A stretch of DNA of 64,000 nt from Streptomyces sp. SS1-1. GTDB lineage: Bacteria > Actinomycetota > Actinomycetes > Streptomycetales > Streptomycetaceae. This document shows positions 26,068 to 34,883 of this stretch, piece after piece; the first letter of the stretch is position 1; each line of letters begins with the position of its first letter. The position numbers and the translations under genes are program-made. Location: assembly GCF_008973465.1 (NCBI RefSeq), contig NZ_WBXN01000004.1:2480001-2544000 (forward strand), written 5' to 3'. The notes below the pieces were generated by a model. That model made no database searches. It was not told where the DNA came from and saw only the letters and a program-made list of their open reading frames with translations.

Positions 26068-27438
26068 ATGCCGACCTGCCCGAACGGACACCAGTCGGGT
26101 TCCGACGACTGGTGCGAGGTCTGCGGTCACCGCATGGCCGGTGCCGTACCTCCCCCTCCGCCGCCGCCCCCGCCCGCCGGCGGCTACGGCTTCCCGCCGC
26201 CCGGTGGCCCCGGCGGCCCCGGTGGTCACCCCGGCCAGCAGCAGGGTGGGCGCCCGCCCATGCCCGGCCGTCCGGAGCCCGAGCTCTGCCCGCAGTGCCG
26301 CACGCCCCGTGAGGGCGGTGCGCCGTTCTGCGAGGAGTGCCGGTGGAACTTCCTGACGAACACGGCGACCTCGTACACGCCCGCCGCCCCGCGCCCCCCG
26401 GCGCCCGGCGGCCCCGGCCTGCCCTCGCACTTCCAGCAGCAGTCCGGTCCCCCGCCGTCGTTCGGCGGCGGTGACTCCTACGACTACCAGGGCTCGCGCC
26501 CGTCCCAGGTGAACCGCCCCGCGGAGCCGATCCCGCCGTTCGGCGCGGACCCGCAGGGGCCGGGCGGCCCGGGCCGCGGCGGCCAGGGCGGTCCCGGTGG
26601 GCCCGGGGGTCCCGGCGGCCATGGCGGCCCCGGTGGCCCTGGCGGCTTCGGTGGCGGTCCGGGCGGCCCCGGTGGTCCCGGTGGCGGTCCCGGTGGTCCC
26701 GGTGGCTTCGGCGACCCCTCGCGGCAGGCTCCCCCGCCGCCCGCCCCCACGCAGCCCGGCCCCGGCGCGAGCGGTGGCGCCCCGCAGGCGTTCCACCCGG
26801 CCGGTCCCGGCCCCTCGGCCCCGCAGGCCCCGCCCGGCTTCCCGCAGGAGGGCAACCGCCCGCAGCAGGGCGGCCCGTCCTTCGGCGGCGGCGGGGACGA
26901 CTGGGTGATCTCCCCTCCGTCGGGCGGCCCCGGACAGGGCGCGCCGGGCGGTCCCGGACAGGGCGGTTACGGCTACCCGCAGCCTGGCCCCGGGCAGGCC
27001 CCGCCCCCCGGTCCCGGCTACCAGCAGCAGCCGGCGGCCTGGACGGCGACCATCGGCCCGGACCGCGAGTACTTCATGGCGATGATGCAGCGCTCCGGCC
27101 CGGAGGCCGCGGGTCTGAACCTGCCCGCGTACTCGCCCGAGCAGCAGCGCACCCTCACCGGCAACCAGGTCACCATCGGGCGCCGCCGGCACTCCACCGG
27201 CGAGTCCCCCGACATCGACCTGTCGGTGCCGCCGGAGGACCCGGGCGTCTCGCACCAGCACGCGGTGCTCGTCCAGCAGCCGGACGGCACCTGGGCGGTC
27301 GTCGACCAGAACTCGACGAACGGCACCACGGTGAACAACTCCGAGGACCCGATCCAGCCCTTCGTCCCCGTCCCGCTCCAGGACGGCGACCGGGTGCACG
27401 TCGGGGCCTGGACGACGATCACGATCCGGCGCGGCTGA
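26068..27438 (+). CDS. zinc-ribbon FHA-domain protein
   Basis: 456 residues. A first zinc ribbon (Cys4, His8, Cys16, Cys19), a Pro-rich stretch and a second ribbon (LCPQCRTPRE ... FCEECRWNF) are followed by a long Gly/Pro linker with many GGPGGP units. The C-terminal FHA domain (about 358-456) keeps the phosphothreonine-binding residues (TIGRRRHS, VSHQHAVL, NSTNGTTVN). It is the likely phosphopeptide-binding effector of the adjacent kinase. It differs from mycobacterial GarA, which is short, and I see no ETTS motif. ATG 26068 follows AAGGAGAGG, and a strong terminator follows the gene. Confidence 0.87.
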   Translation: MPTCPNGHQSGSDDWCEVCGHRMAGAVPPPPPPPPPAGGYGFPPPGGPGGPGGHPGQQQGGRPPMPGRPEPELCPQCRTPREGGAPFCEECRWNFLTNTATSYTPAAPRPPAPGGPGLPSHFQQQSGPPPSFGGGDSYDYQGSRPSQVNRPAEPIPPFGADPQGPGGPGRGGQGGPGGPGGPGGHGGPGGPGGFGGGPGGPGGPGGGPGGPGGFGDPSRQAPPPPAPTQPGPGASGGAPQAFHPAGPGPSAPQAPPGFPQEGNRPQQGGPSFGGGGDDWVISPPSGGPGQGAPGGPGQGGYGYPQPGPGQAPPPGPGYQQQPAAWTATIGPDREYFMAMMQRSGPEAAGLNLPAYSPEQQRTLTGNQVTIGRRRHSTGESPDIDLSVPPEDPGVSHQHAVLVQQPDGTWAVVDQNSTNGTTVNNSEDPIQPFVPVPLQDGDRVHVGAWTTITIRRG

Positions 27439-27460
27439 CCCGCGCGCCCGGCACGCCCGC

Positions 27461-27502
27461 AGGGGCGGCCGTACGGCCTCTTCGAGCCGTACGGCCGCCC
27501 CT
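27461..27502. terminator. bidirectional terminator, 17-bp stem
   Basis: A perfect 17-bp inverted repeat (27461-27477 with 27486-27502) closes an 8-nt loop between the converging FHA gene and methyltransferase gene. The stem begins AGGGGCGGCC and its partner ends GGCCGCCCCT. It serves both strands. Confidence 0.8.
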
Positions 27503-27560
27503 TCGTCATGTACGCGCCCCTTCGCCCCTGTACGGCCGCCGCCTGCCCCGTGGACGCGCT

Positions 27561-28547
27561 TCAGCCGGGCAGCGGCCAGGCGTACGGCCCCTCGGGGTCG
27601 TCCAGCCAGGCCCACGAGCGCTGGCCGCGCACGGTGATCCCGTACCGCTCGCGCCGCGGCCGGTCCTCCCGCTCCCAGAGCGCGTACGCCTCCTGGGGGT
27701 CGAGCCCGCCCCGGGTCAGCGCCAGCAGGAAGCGGAACAGTTCGTGGTCCCGGGCGCCGCGCGGCAGCCCACCCACCTCGACGGGCTCCGGCTCCGACCG
27801 GGAAGCCCCGCGCAACGGCACGAAGTAGGCGGGCGTCGCCAGGAAGCGCCCCTCGGCGTGCCCGGCGTCCGCCACGGTCAGCGCGACCAGTCCGGTGGCG
27901 AACGGCGTCAGGACGCGCGCGCCGGGGCGGCACTGGGCGAGCCAGACCCGCGGGACGGACGGCAGCGTGCAGGTCGCGATGATCCGGTCGAAGGGGGCGC
28001 GTTCGGGCACCCCGCGCGCCCCGTCGCCCGTCACCACGGCGGGACGGTGGCCGGCGGCCTCCAGATGCCGTCGCGCGCACTCGGTGATCTCGGGCTCCAG
28101 GTCGATGGTGGTGACCAGGTCGTCGTCGCCGAGCCGGTGCCCGAGCAGGGCGGCGTTGTAACCGGTGCCGGTGCCGATCTCCAGCACCCGGTGCCCGTCC
28201 GCCACCCCCAGCGCCACCAGCATCATCGCCATCAGGGACGGCTGGCTGCTGGAGGAGAGCAGCTCGCCGTCGCGCAGGCGGGTCGCGAGCGGGGTGTCGG
28301 CGTACGCCCCGCGCATCCAGCGGGCCCGCGCGGCCGGGTCCGGGCTCTCGCCCCAGCGCCGCTCGTAGCCGCCGGTGACGCCGACGTAGTAGTACGGCAC
28401 GAAGAGATGCCGGGGCACCTGCTCGAAGGCGTCCCGCCACACCGGGTCGGCGTCCCACGCCCCGCTGCGCTCGATCTCGCGCACCAGCGCGGCCCGCGCC
28501 GAGACGGCCAGCTCGTCGAGGTCCTCGTCGGAAACCTGCGCGCCCAT
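27561..28547 (-). CDS. PCMT-like SAM-dependent methyltransferase
   Basis: 328 residues. The N-terminal helix region (FEQVPRHLFVP) and the SAM site (HRVLEIGTGTGYNAALLGHR, DLVTTIDLEPE, VVTGDGARG) are those of protein-L-isoaspartate O-methyltransferase relatives. The S-QPSLMAMML segment matches the substrate-loop serine region. A C-terminal 100-residue extension exceeds the usual 210-residue enzyme, as in actinobacterial PCMT-like proteins of uncertain substrate. It converges on the PknG cluster and diverges from the haemoglobin gene. Confidence 0.82.
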   Translation of the reverse strand: MGAQVSDEDLDELAVSARAALVREIERSGAWDADPVWRDAFEQVPRHLFVPYYYVGVTGGYERRWGESPDPAARARWMRGAYADTPLATRLRDGELLSSSSQPSLMAMMLVALGVADGHRVLEIGTGTGYNAALLGHRLGDDDLVTTIDLEPEITECARRHLEAAGHRPAVVTGDGARGVPERAPFDRIIATCTLPSVPRVWLAQCRPGARVLTPFATGLVALTVADAGHAEGRFLATPAYFVPLRGASRSEPEPVEVGGLPRGARDHELFRFLLALTRGGLDPQEAYALWEREDRPRRERYGITVRGQRSWAWLDDPEGPYAWPLPG

Positions 28548-28645
28548 AAGTCCACTGTCCTGCGGAACCCGCCCGGCGGCGACCGCCCCGCCCGTCCGGA
28601 CGGCAGGTCCTAAGCCTGGAGTCCTCCGTCTCCGCGTCTGAGACC

Positions 28646-29059
28646 ATGGACGATGTGAATGAGATTCGGCGCGGCATGCTTCAGGAGCAGACCTTCTACG
28701 AGCAGGTCGGCGGGGAGGAGACCTTCCGCCGCCTCGTCCACCGTTTCTACGAGGGTGTGGCCGAGGACCCGCTGCTGCGGCCCATGTACCCGGAGGAGGA
28801 CCTGGGCCCGGCCGAGGAGCGTCTGACCCTGTTCCTGATCCAGTACTGGGGCGGCCCCAACACGTACAGCGAGAACCGCGGCCACCCCCGGCTGCGGATG
28901 CGCCACGCCCCGTTCACCGTGGACCGCGCGGCCCATGACGCCTGGCTGAAGCACATGCGGGTCGCCGTCGACGAGCTCGGCCTCTCCGAGGAGCACGAGC
29001 GCACGCTGTGGAAATACCTGACGTACGCGGCGGCGTCCATGGTCAACACGGCGGGCTGA
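28646..29059 (+). CDS. glbO: group II truncated haemoglobin (trHbO)
   Basis: 137 residues. A 2-on-2 globin fold with [20 protein letters not shown] at the start, the conserved [20 protein letters not shown] core, and proximal His87 in RMRHAPF. The [19 protein letters not shown] segment carries the conserved Trp and Tyr features of class O. The family binds oxygen or NO and is implicated in oxidative stress protection. ATG 28646 is used; GTG 28655 is possible. It is monocistronic, ended by a shared hairpin. Confidence 0.92.
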   Translation: MDDVNEIRRGMLQEQTFYEQVGGEETFRRLVHRFYEGVAEDPLLRPMYPEEDLGPAEERLTLFLIQYWGGPNTYSENRGHPRLRMRHAPFTVDRAAHDAWLKHMRVAVDELGLSEEHERTLWKYLTYAAASMVNTAG

Positions 29060-29061
29060 CC

Positions 29062-29084
29062 GCGCCCCTGGGGCCCCGGGGCGC
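29062..29084. terminator. bidirectional hairpin after glbO
   Basis: GCGCCCC (29062-29068) and GGGGCGC (29078-29084) enclose a TGGGGCCCC loop that is itself self-complementary. It lies between the converging glbO and the hypothetical gene. Confidence 0.5.
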
Positions 29085-29089
29085 CGTGA

Positions 29090-29782
29090 TCAGCGGACGC
29101 TGACGTCCAGCGCCCCGAGCCCGGCCCGGCGTACGGCGATCGACCCGAAGGGCGTGCGGAGCCGGAGCCAGGCACCCGACGAGAAGAGCCCGACCGGCGG
29201 CTGGTCCTGCGCCGGTGCGTCCGCGCGGCCGCGCAGGAAGCCCAGGGACTGCGCCGCGTGGACGGCCCGCACGGGCAGCCCCGTGTCGCCGACCGTACGG
29301 GACCAGATGTCCCGCCCGATCCGGTCGAGTTCGGCCCGGGTGCGCCGCTCGGGCGGCAACTCCCCGGTGCGGGAGCGGAACTCGGCGACCGCCGCGCCCA
29401 CCAGCGTGTGCAGCGAGTCCGGCGCCGGCAGCCCCGGCTCGTGCCGCCAGCCGCCGCGCGGGGGCAGCACCCCGGCCCAGGGCGGGCCGGTGACCGCCGC
29501 CGGGACGCCGGCCGTCGCCGCCGACTCGTCGACGGACTCCAGCAGTTCGCCGGCCGAGACGGTCACGTCCAGCGTGACGTCCAGGCCGTTCTCGTACGGC
29601 TTGGCCAGCCGCACCGCGCGGATCGCCAGCACCTCGAAGGAGGGCGGCCGCCCGAACACGGCGAGGGCCGTGCCGGCCGCCTGGAGGCGGACGGCGGCGC
29701 CGCGGTCGTAGTGCAGCAGCCGGGAGAGGAAGGCCGCGAGATCCGCCGCCTCCCCCTCGTCGGCGAGCTGGAGCACCGTCAT
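29090..29782 (-). CDS. conserved hypothetical protein coupled to thioesterase gene
   Basis: 230 residues, ATG 29782 overlapping the thioesterase stop (ATGA on the minus strand). It is cytosolic, with no signal or membrane helix. The sequence is mixed alpha/beta (HYDRGAAVRLQAAGTALAVF, RAVRLAKPYENGLDVTLDVT); I do not recognise a domain. The strict coupling to the hotdog thioesterase implies a shared process, possibly acyl or aromatic-acid metabolism, but nothing in the sequence identifies a reaction. Confidence 0.7.
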   Translation of the reverse strand: MTVLQLADEGEAADLAAFLSRLLHYDRGAAVRLQAAGTALAVFGRPPSFEVLAIRAVRLAKPYENGLDVTLDVTVSAGELLESVDESAATAGVPAAVTGPPWAGVLPPRGGWRHEPGLPAPDSLHTLVGAAVAEFRSRTGELPPERRTRAELDRIGRDIWSRTVGDTGLPVRAVHAAQSLGFLRGRADAPAQDQPPVGLFSSGAWLRLRTPFGSIAVRRAGLGALDVSVR

Positions 29783-30207
29783 GCGGCGACGGCCTCCTCC
29801 TCGCCGGCCTTCTCCCGGCCGTCGTCCGTGTACTCCTGGAGGAACTCCCGCTCCTCCGCGGTGATCCGGCGCGGCCGCTGCGCCTCGAAGTCGAACGGCA
29901 CGATCACCGTCGACGCCCGGACGTAGACGACGTCCCCGTCCTTCACCTCGTAGGTGAGCGTGAAGGACGCGGCCCGGATCTCCGTGACCCACAGCTCGAT
30001 GTCGACCGGGGTGTGCCGGTGGACGAGCTGCCGCTTGTAGTCGATCTCGTGGCGCGCCACCACGGACCCCTGCTGGAAGTCCTTCTCCGGGCGGAACAGG
30101 AAGTCGATACGGGCCTCCTCCAGATAGCGGAGGAACACCACGTTGTTGACGTGGCCGTACGCGTCCATGTCCGCCCAGCGCAGTGGGCAGCGGTAGAGGT
30201 GCCGCAA
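29779..30207 (-). CDS. acyl-CoA thioesterase (4HBT hotdog family)
   Basis: 142 residues from TTG 30207, whose translation (LRHLYRCPLRWADMD) matches the conserved start of this family even though the RBS is weak. The hotdog active-site segment is WADMDAYGHVNNVVFLRYLEE, with Asp of the 4-hydroxybenzoyl-CoA thioesterase type, followed by the beta strands (VVARHEIDYKRQLVHRHTPV). It hydrolyses acyl-CoA thioesters in the cytosol; the acyl group is not predictable. It starts 6 nt after the ettA stop and overlaps the downstream hypothetical gene, so the three are probably one transcript. Confidence 0.85.
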   Translation of the reverse strand: MRHLYRCPLRWADMDAYGHVNNVVFLRYLEEARIDFLFRPEKDFQQGSVVARHEIDYKRQLVHRHTPVDIELWVTEIRAASFTLTYEVKDGDVVYVRASTVIVPFDFEAQRPRRITAEEREFLQEYTDDGREKAGEEEAVAA

Positions 30208-30213
30208 GATCGA

Positions 30214-31878
<1,665 letters not shown>

Positions 31879-32189
31879 GAGAAACCGTCCGGCAGCTTGA
31901 AATCAGGCAGTGGGCAGATACACCCCATCTTGCCGCACCGCCACCCCTGTGCGGAAACGCGTAGGGCTGAGCGCCGCTGACCTGGGAGTTTTCCACCGCC
32001 CCGACGGCAGATGTGTCACTGCCGGTCGCGGTTGGTCGCGCTCGGGAACCGTCTCAACGTCATCGGTCACGACGGCAAGCCAGCCGACCAGCCGCTGGCG
32101 TCCGCAGTCGTTGCCGTCAGCGCTGCCGTCTTCGCGTCGGCTCCGGCGTCATGCGAGCACGGTGTCCAAGGAGGGATGTCGGCACGGAC
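31879..32189. other. intergenic region upstream of ettA
   Basis: 311 nt between the ettA start and the 3' end of the tRNA-like gene. Apart from the ettA promoter candidate at 31915-31920 I see no gene, hairpin or repeat with support. Short ORFs crossing it lack coding bias. Confidence 0.4.
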
Positions 32190-32263
32190 GAAGCCGGCCG
32201 GATTCGAACCGGCGTCCTCGCGATTTTGGAGACCGCGCGCGACGACCTCTGCGCTACGGCTTC
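32190..32263 (-). tRNA. tRNA-Trp-like gene, anticodon CCA, base 26 missing
   Basis: The reverse complement folds into a cloverleaf. The acceptor stem GAAGCCG/CGGCTTC is perfect, the D stem is GCGC/GCGC, the anticodon stem is GCGGT/ATCGC with loop CTCCAAA (anticodon CCA at 32229-32227), and the T arm is GCCGG-TTCGAAT-CCGGC. Length is 74 nt without CCA, which is not encoded. If all D-stem pairs form there is no base 26 between the D and anticodon stems, and the variable loop has 6 nt. U33, A37, the D-loop GG and the T-loop TTCGA are all present. It is either a divergent second tRNA-Trp or a decayed copy. Confidence 0.75.
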
Positions 32264-32405
32264 GCCCGGCGGGGATCCTGGCCCAGTGCATTTCGGAGAG
32301 ACCCGGCTTCCGTACGCCGAGCTTTGACTGGCCGGCGAGGCCACTCCCGTGCACCCGGTCGCGTCCCGGTTTCGGGAGCGCCCATCCACCCGGCGCGACC
32401 GATCC

Positions 32406-32439
32406 GCGGCCTGCGTTCCCCTGCGGGGCCGCAGGCCGC
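32406..32439 (-). terminator. terminator of the surface-protein gene
   Basis: GCGGCCTGCG (32406-32415) pairs with CGCAGGCCGC (32430-32439), 9 nt beyond the stop codon. A competing inner stem CTGCGG/CCGCAG is present. Confidence 0.6.
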
Positions 32440-32447
32440 CTGTGGGC

Positions 32448-33866
32448 TCAGCCCTGCGTCCGGGCTTCCCGCTTGCGGAGGACCACCAGGACCGTGCCGC
32501 CGATCACGACCAGGCCGATCGCGAGGCCGGCGATGAGCGGGGTCATGTCCGAGCCGCCGGTCGCGGCGAGGTTGGTGTCGTCGGGCGGGGAACCGACCGT
32601 CACGGGCGTCGGCTCGCTCAGGGTCTGGGTGGTGCTGCCCGCCGCGTCAGCCTCGCCGGCCCGCGTCATGCAGTCCAGCACGCCGGCGAACCGCTTCTGG
32701 AAGCCGCCCGGTCCCTGGATCGTGAAGTCGTACGCCTGGTCCTCCTGCAGCGGGACGGTCACCGTGCGCGACTCGCCGGCCGCGATGGTGTACTCGATCC
32801 CGAGCAGTTCGAAGGTGAACGCCTCGGTGCCCTTGTTGGACGCGGTGATGTCCACGCCGCCCTTGTCGCAGTTCTCCACCGCGGACAGTGCCGGTATGGC
32901 GCCGGTCTTCGCCCAGGTCGCGCTCGCCGTCGCCGAGACGGTCGACTCACTGGAACCCGCGAGGATCTGCGTCTGGCTGCGGTTGTCCGCCGCCAGGGCG
33001 CGTCCGACCGGCACGGTCGTCGAGGCCTGCACGGTCAGGTCGGTCTGACCGTCCGCCGCGTCCTCGGGGACGTCGAAGAACAGCTGGCTGCCGTCCACGG
33101 CCGAGGTGACGGCCTCGCCGTCCCGGTCCACGATCCGCACCCCGCTGGTCGCGGCATCCGCGGGCGGCGCCACGGACACGCTGGCCGCGTCCGTGTGCAC
33201 CGTCACCGGACCGAGCCGCTCACCGGGGTGACCGGAGACCGCGGGCGGGTCGAGCGTCAGGGACGCCCGGGGCTCGGCCGTGTTCCGCGCGTTCGCCTCC
33301 AGGTAGTCCGCGAGCCGCTCGGCCTGCGGGTCCACCGCCTCGACGTCCACACCGTCCGAGTAGCGCCAGATGGCGACCTGCGTGCCGGCGGCCGCGTCCT
33401 GCTGGGTGAGGACGCCGTCCACCCCGGCCCGGTCGGCCAGCGCGGCGAGATCGTTCACCTGGGGGTAGGAGTTCTGCAGGATCCAGCGGATCTTGCCCGC
33501 GTCCTTGTTGGCGCCCAGCGACGTGCTGTTCCAGGGGGTCTCGTGGTATCTCGCGTCGCGCTGCGTGGGGTTGTGGATGTCGACGCAGTACGTCTGGAGG
33601 GCGCCACCGCCGTCGACGGACATCTCGAACAGGCCCGCCGAGAGCTGCTGGTCACCGGAGTCGGTGTGCACGACCGCGGCACCGTACGTCTTCAGGCCGC
33701 CTATGGTGGCGGTCGCCCCGCCCTGGTTCAGCGTCGCGCTGTCGGCCGCGGCGGTGCCGGCGCCGACCGCCACGGAGGCGGCGACCAGTCCGGACACCAG
33801 GGTCGTGGCGGCGAAACGGGCCGCCCCTCGCCCGCGCACCGACAGCGCGGAGAACGCAGCAAACAC
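32448..33866 (-). CDS. thioester-domain surface protein with LAXTG sortase signal
   Basis: 472 residues from GTG 33866, preceded by AAGGGG. An N-terminal Sec signal (FAATTLVSGLVAASVAVGAG, cleavage near AAADSA) leads into a Cys-Gln thioester domain: Cys94 in QTYCVDIHNP and Gln163 in the TQVAIWRYSDG motif. Immunoglobulin-like beta repeats follow. The C-terminus has LAATG (residues 433-437), a hydrophobic helix and RKREAR, the pattern of class E sortase (SrtE) substrates in Streptomyces. In Gram-positive adhesins the internal thioester reacts covalently with host or surface molecules. The target in a soil organism is unknown. Confidence 0.85.
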   Translation of the reverse strand: MFAAFSALSVRGRGAARFAATTLVSGLVAASVAVGAGTAAADSATLNQGGATATIGGLKTYGAAVVHTDSGDQQLSAGLFEMSVDGGGALQTYCVDIHNPTQRDARYHETPWNSTSLGANKDAGKIRWILQNSYPQVNDLAALADRAGVDGVLTQQDAAAGTQVAIWRYSDGVDVEAVDPQAERLADYLEANARNTAEPRASLTLDPPAVSGHPGERLGPVTVHTDAASVSVAPPADAATSGVRIVDRDGEAVTSAVDGSQLFFDVPEDAADGQTDLTVQASTTVPVGRALAADNRSQTQILAGSSESTVSATASATWAKTGAIPALSAVENCDKGGVDITASNKGTEAFTFELLGIEYTIAAGESRTVTVPLQEDQAYDFTIQGPGGFQKRFAGVLDCMTRAGEADAAGSTTQTLSEPTPVTVGSPPDDTNLAATGGSDMTPLIAGLAIGLVVIGGTVLVVLRKREARTQG

Positions 33867-34043
33867 TAAATTCCCCTTCGAGCAGGACCCGTTGACGTGG
33901 GGGGTACGGTCCCACCAGCAGAATCAGAAGCCCCGTGAGCTATGCCCGGCATCCTAGGTACGCGGCGCACCACGCTTCCCCGGGATCCCGCCGGACGGCC
34001 GATCCGACTCGCAATCGTTATCGCCAAGATCCTTTGCGGGCAG

Positions 34044-34095
34044 GGCTTATCGACAAATCCACCGGGGTCGTTCGGCGCGCATTCATCGATAAGCC
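34044..34095. repeat. 10-bp inverted repeat downstream of ssbB
   Basis: GGCTTATCGA (34044-34053) and TCGATAAGCC (34086-34095) are perfect inverted repeats spaced by 32 nt, between the ssbB stop and the surface-protein promoter. It is AT-richer than its surroundings. It could be the ssbB terminator or an operator of the surface-protein gene. Confidence 0.4.
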
Positions 34096-34127
34096 GCAGT
34101 CCGGTCAGCTCGGGCCTGTGACTGCCC

Positions 34128-34595
34128 TCACGTCATTGCCACGGCGTCTTCCGCCTGTTGACTCTCCGGCACCGCGGGCGGTGGTGTCTCCCACTCCGGC
34201 TCGGGCTGCGCGGTCGCCGTGGCGGCGCCCGGCTCCGGCCTCGACGCCCGCCGGAACGCCGAGGTGCCCCGCGCGAGATCGTGTCCGATCGCCGTCGCCT
34301 CGAGGTCCGCCGACATCCAGCTCTGCCCCTCGCGGACGTCCGACCGCACTTTCAGCCGGCCCTGCACCACCACCGGGTCCCCCACGTTCAGCGACGCGGC
34401 CGCGTTCGTCGCGAGCTGCCGATTCGCCCACACCGTGAAGAAGTTGGTGTGCCCGTCGGTCCACTCGTTCTTCGTCCGGTCCAGGTACCGCGAGGTCACC
34501 GCCAGCCTGAACCGCGCCGACGGCCCCGTCGGCAGCTCCCGGTACACCGGCTGCGTCGCCACGTTCCCCACCGCGCAGATGATCGTCTCGTTCAT
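34128..34595 (-). CDS. ssbB: single-stranded DNA-binding protein SsbB
   Basis: 155 residues from ATG 34595, with GGGAGGGG upstream; the long in-frame extension to 34865 is non-coding in character. An OB fold is visible (ETIICAVGNVATQPVYRELP, RFRLAVTSRYLD, TNFFTVWANRQLATNAAASL, GDPVVVQGRLKVR). The C-terminus is a short Pro/Glu tail without the acidic DDDIPF-type tip of the housekeeping SSB, so this is the paralogue. In S. coelicolor SsbB is reported to support chromosome segregation during sporulation. Its position after dynAB fits that role. Confidence 0.87.
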   Translation of the reverse strand: MNETIICAVGNVATQPVYRELPTGPSARFRLAVTSRYLDRTKNEWTDGHTNFFTVWANRQLATNAAASLNVGDPVVVQGRLKVRSDVREGQSWMSADLEATAIGHDLARGTSAFRRASRPEPGAATATAQPEPEWETPPPAVPESQQAEDAVAMT

Positions 34596-34640
34596 CACGA
34601 ACCCCTCCCGGGCCCGGCCCCTGTGCGCCGGGCCGAAACG

Positions 34641-34661
34641 CGTACGGGCCCGTCCCGTACG
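34641..34661 (-). promoter_or_regulatory. hairpin in ssbB leader
   Basis: CGTACGGG (34641-34648) and CCCGTACG (34654-34661) pair perfectly around CCCGT, 46-66 nt upstream of the ssbB start. Confidence 0.4.
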
Positions 34662-34724
34662 GCTGCGTCCGGCCTGCCGGCGGCACGCCCCGGTACATCC
34701 GGGGTACGCCGCCGGCGCCGCGGC

Positions 34725-34755
34725 CGATCGCGACCGAACTCGTCCGTCGCGATCG
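34725..34755. repeat. 10-bp inverted repeat between dynB and ssbB
   Basis: CGATCGCGAC (34725-34734) and GTCGCGATCG (34746-34755) are separated by 11 nt. A smaller CCCCGG/CCGGGG hairpin lies at 34688-34704. Either may terminate dynAB transcription or bind a regulator of ssbB. Confidence 0.4.
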
Positions 34756-34883
34756 CCGCGGAGCCAGACTGCCTCCGTCGGGCCGAGCCCGCTGAGCCCT
34801 GTGGACCACGGCCGGAGCTGTGGATATCTCCGGCACTCGTGTGGGTGACCTCCCGCGCCGCCCATCGGCCCAGCCGCCCGGGG

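Noticed and set aside
26581..26720. Dense short repeats that could suggest a repeat array or CRISPR
   Set aside because: They are imperfect GGT/GGC-CCC units encoding the GGPGGP linker of the FHA protein; no constant repeat with unique spacers.
25684..28677. 997-residue minus-strand frame across the FHA and methyltransferase genes
   Set aside because: Antisense to the FHA gene and out of frame with the methyltransferase; crosses the terminator and has no recognisable domain.
34596..34865. N-terminal extension of SsbB
   Set aside because: Lacks SSB similarity and includes the leader hairpins; ATG 34595 has a clear RBS and the OB fold starts there.
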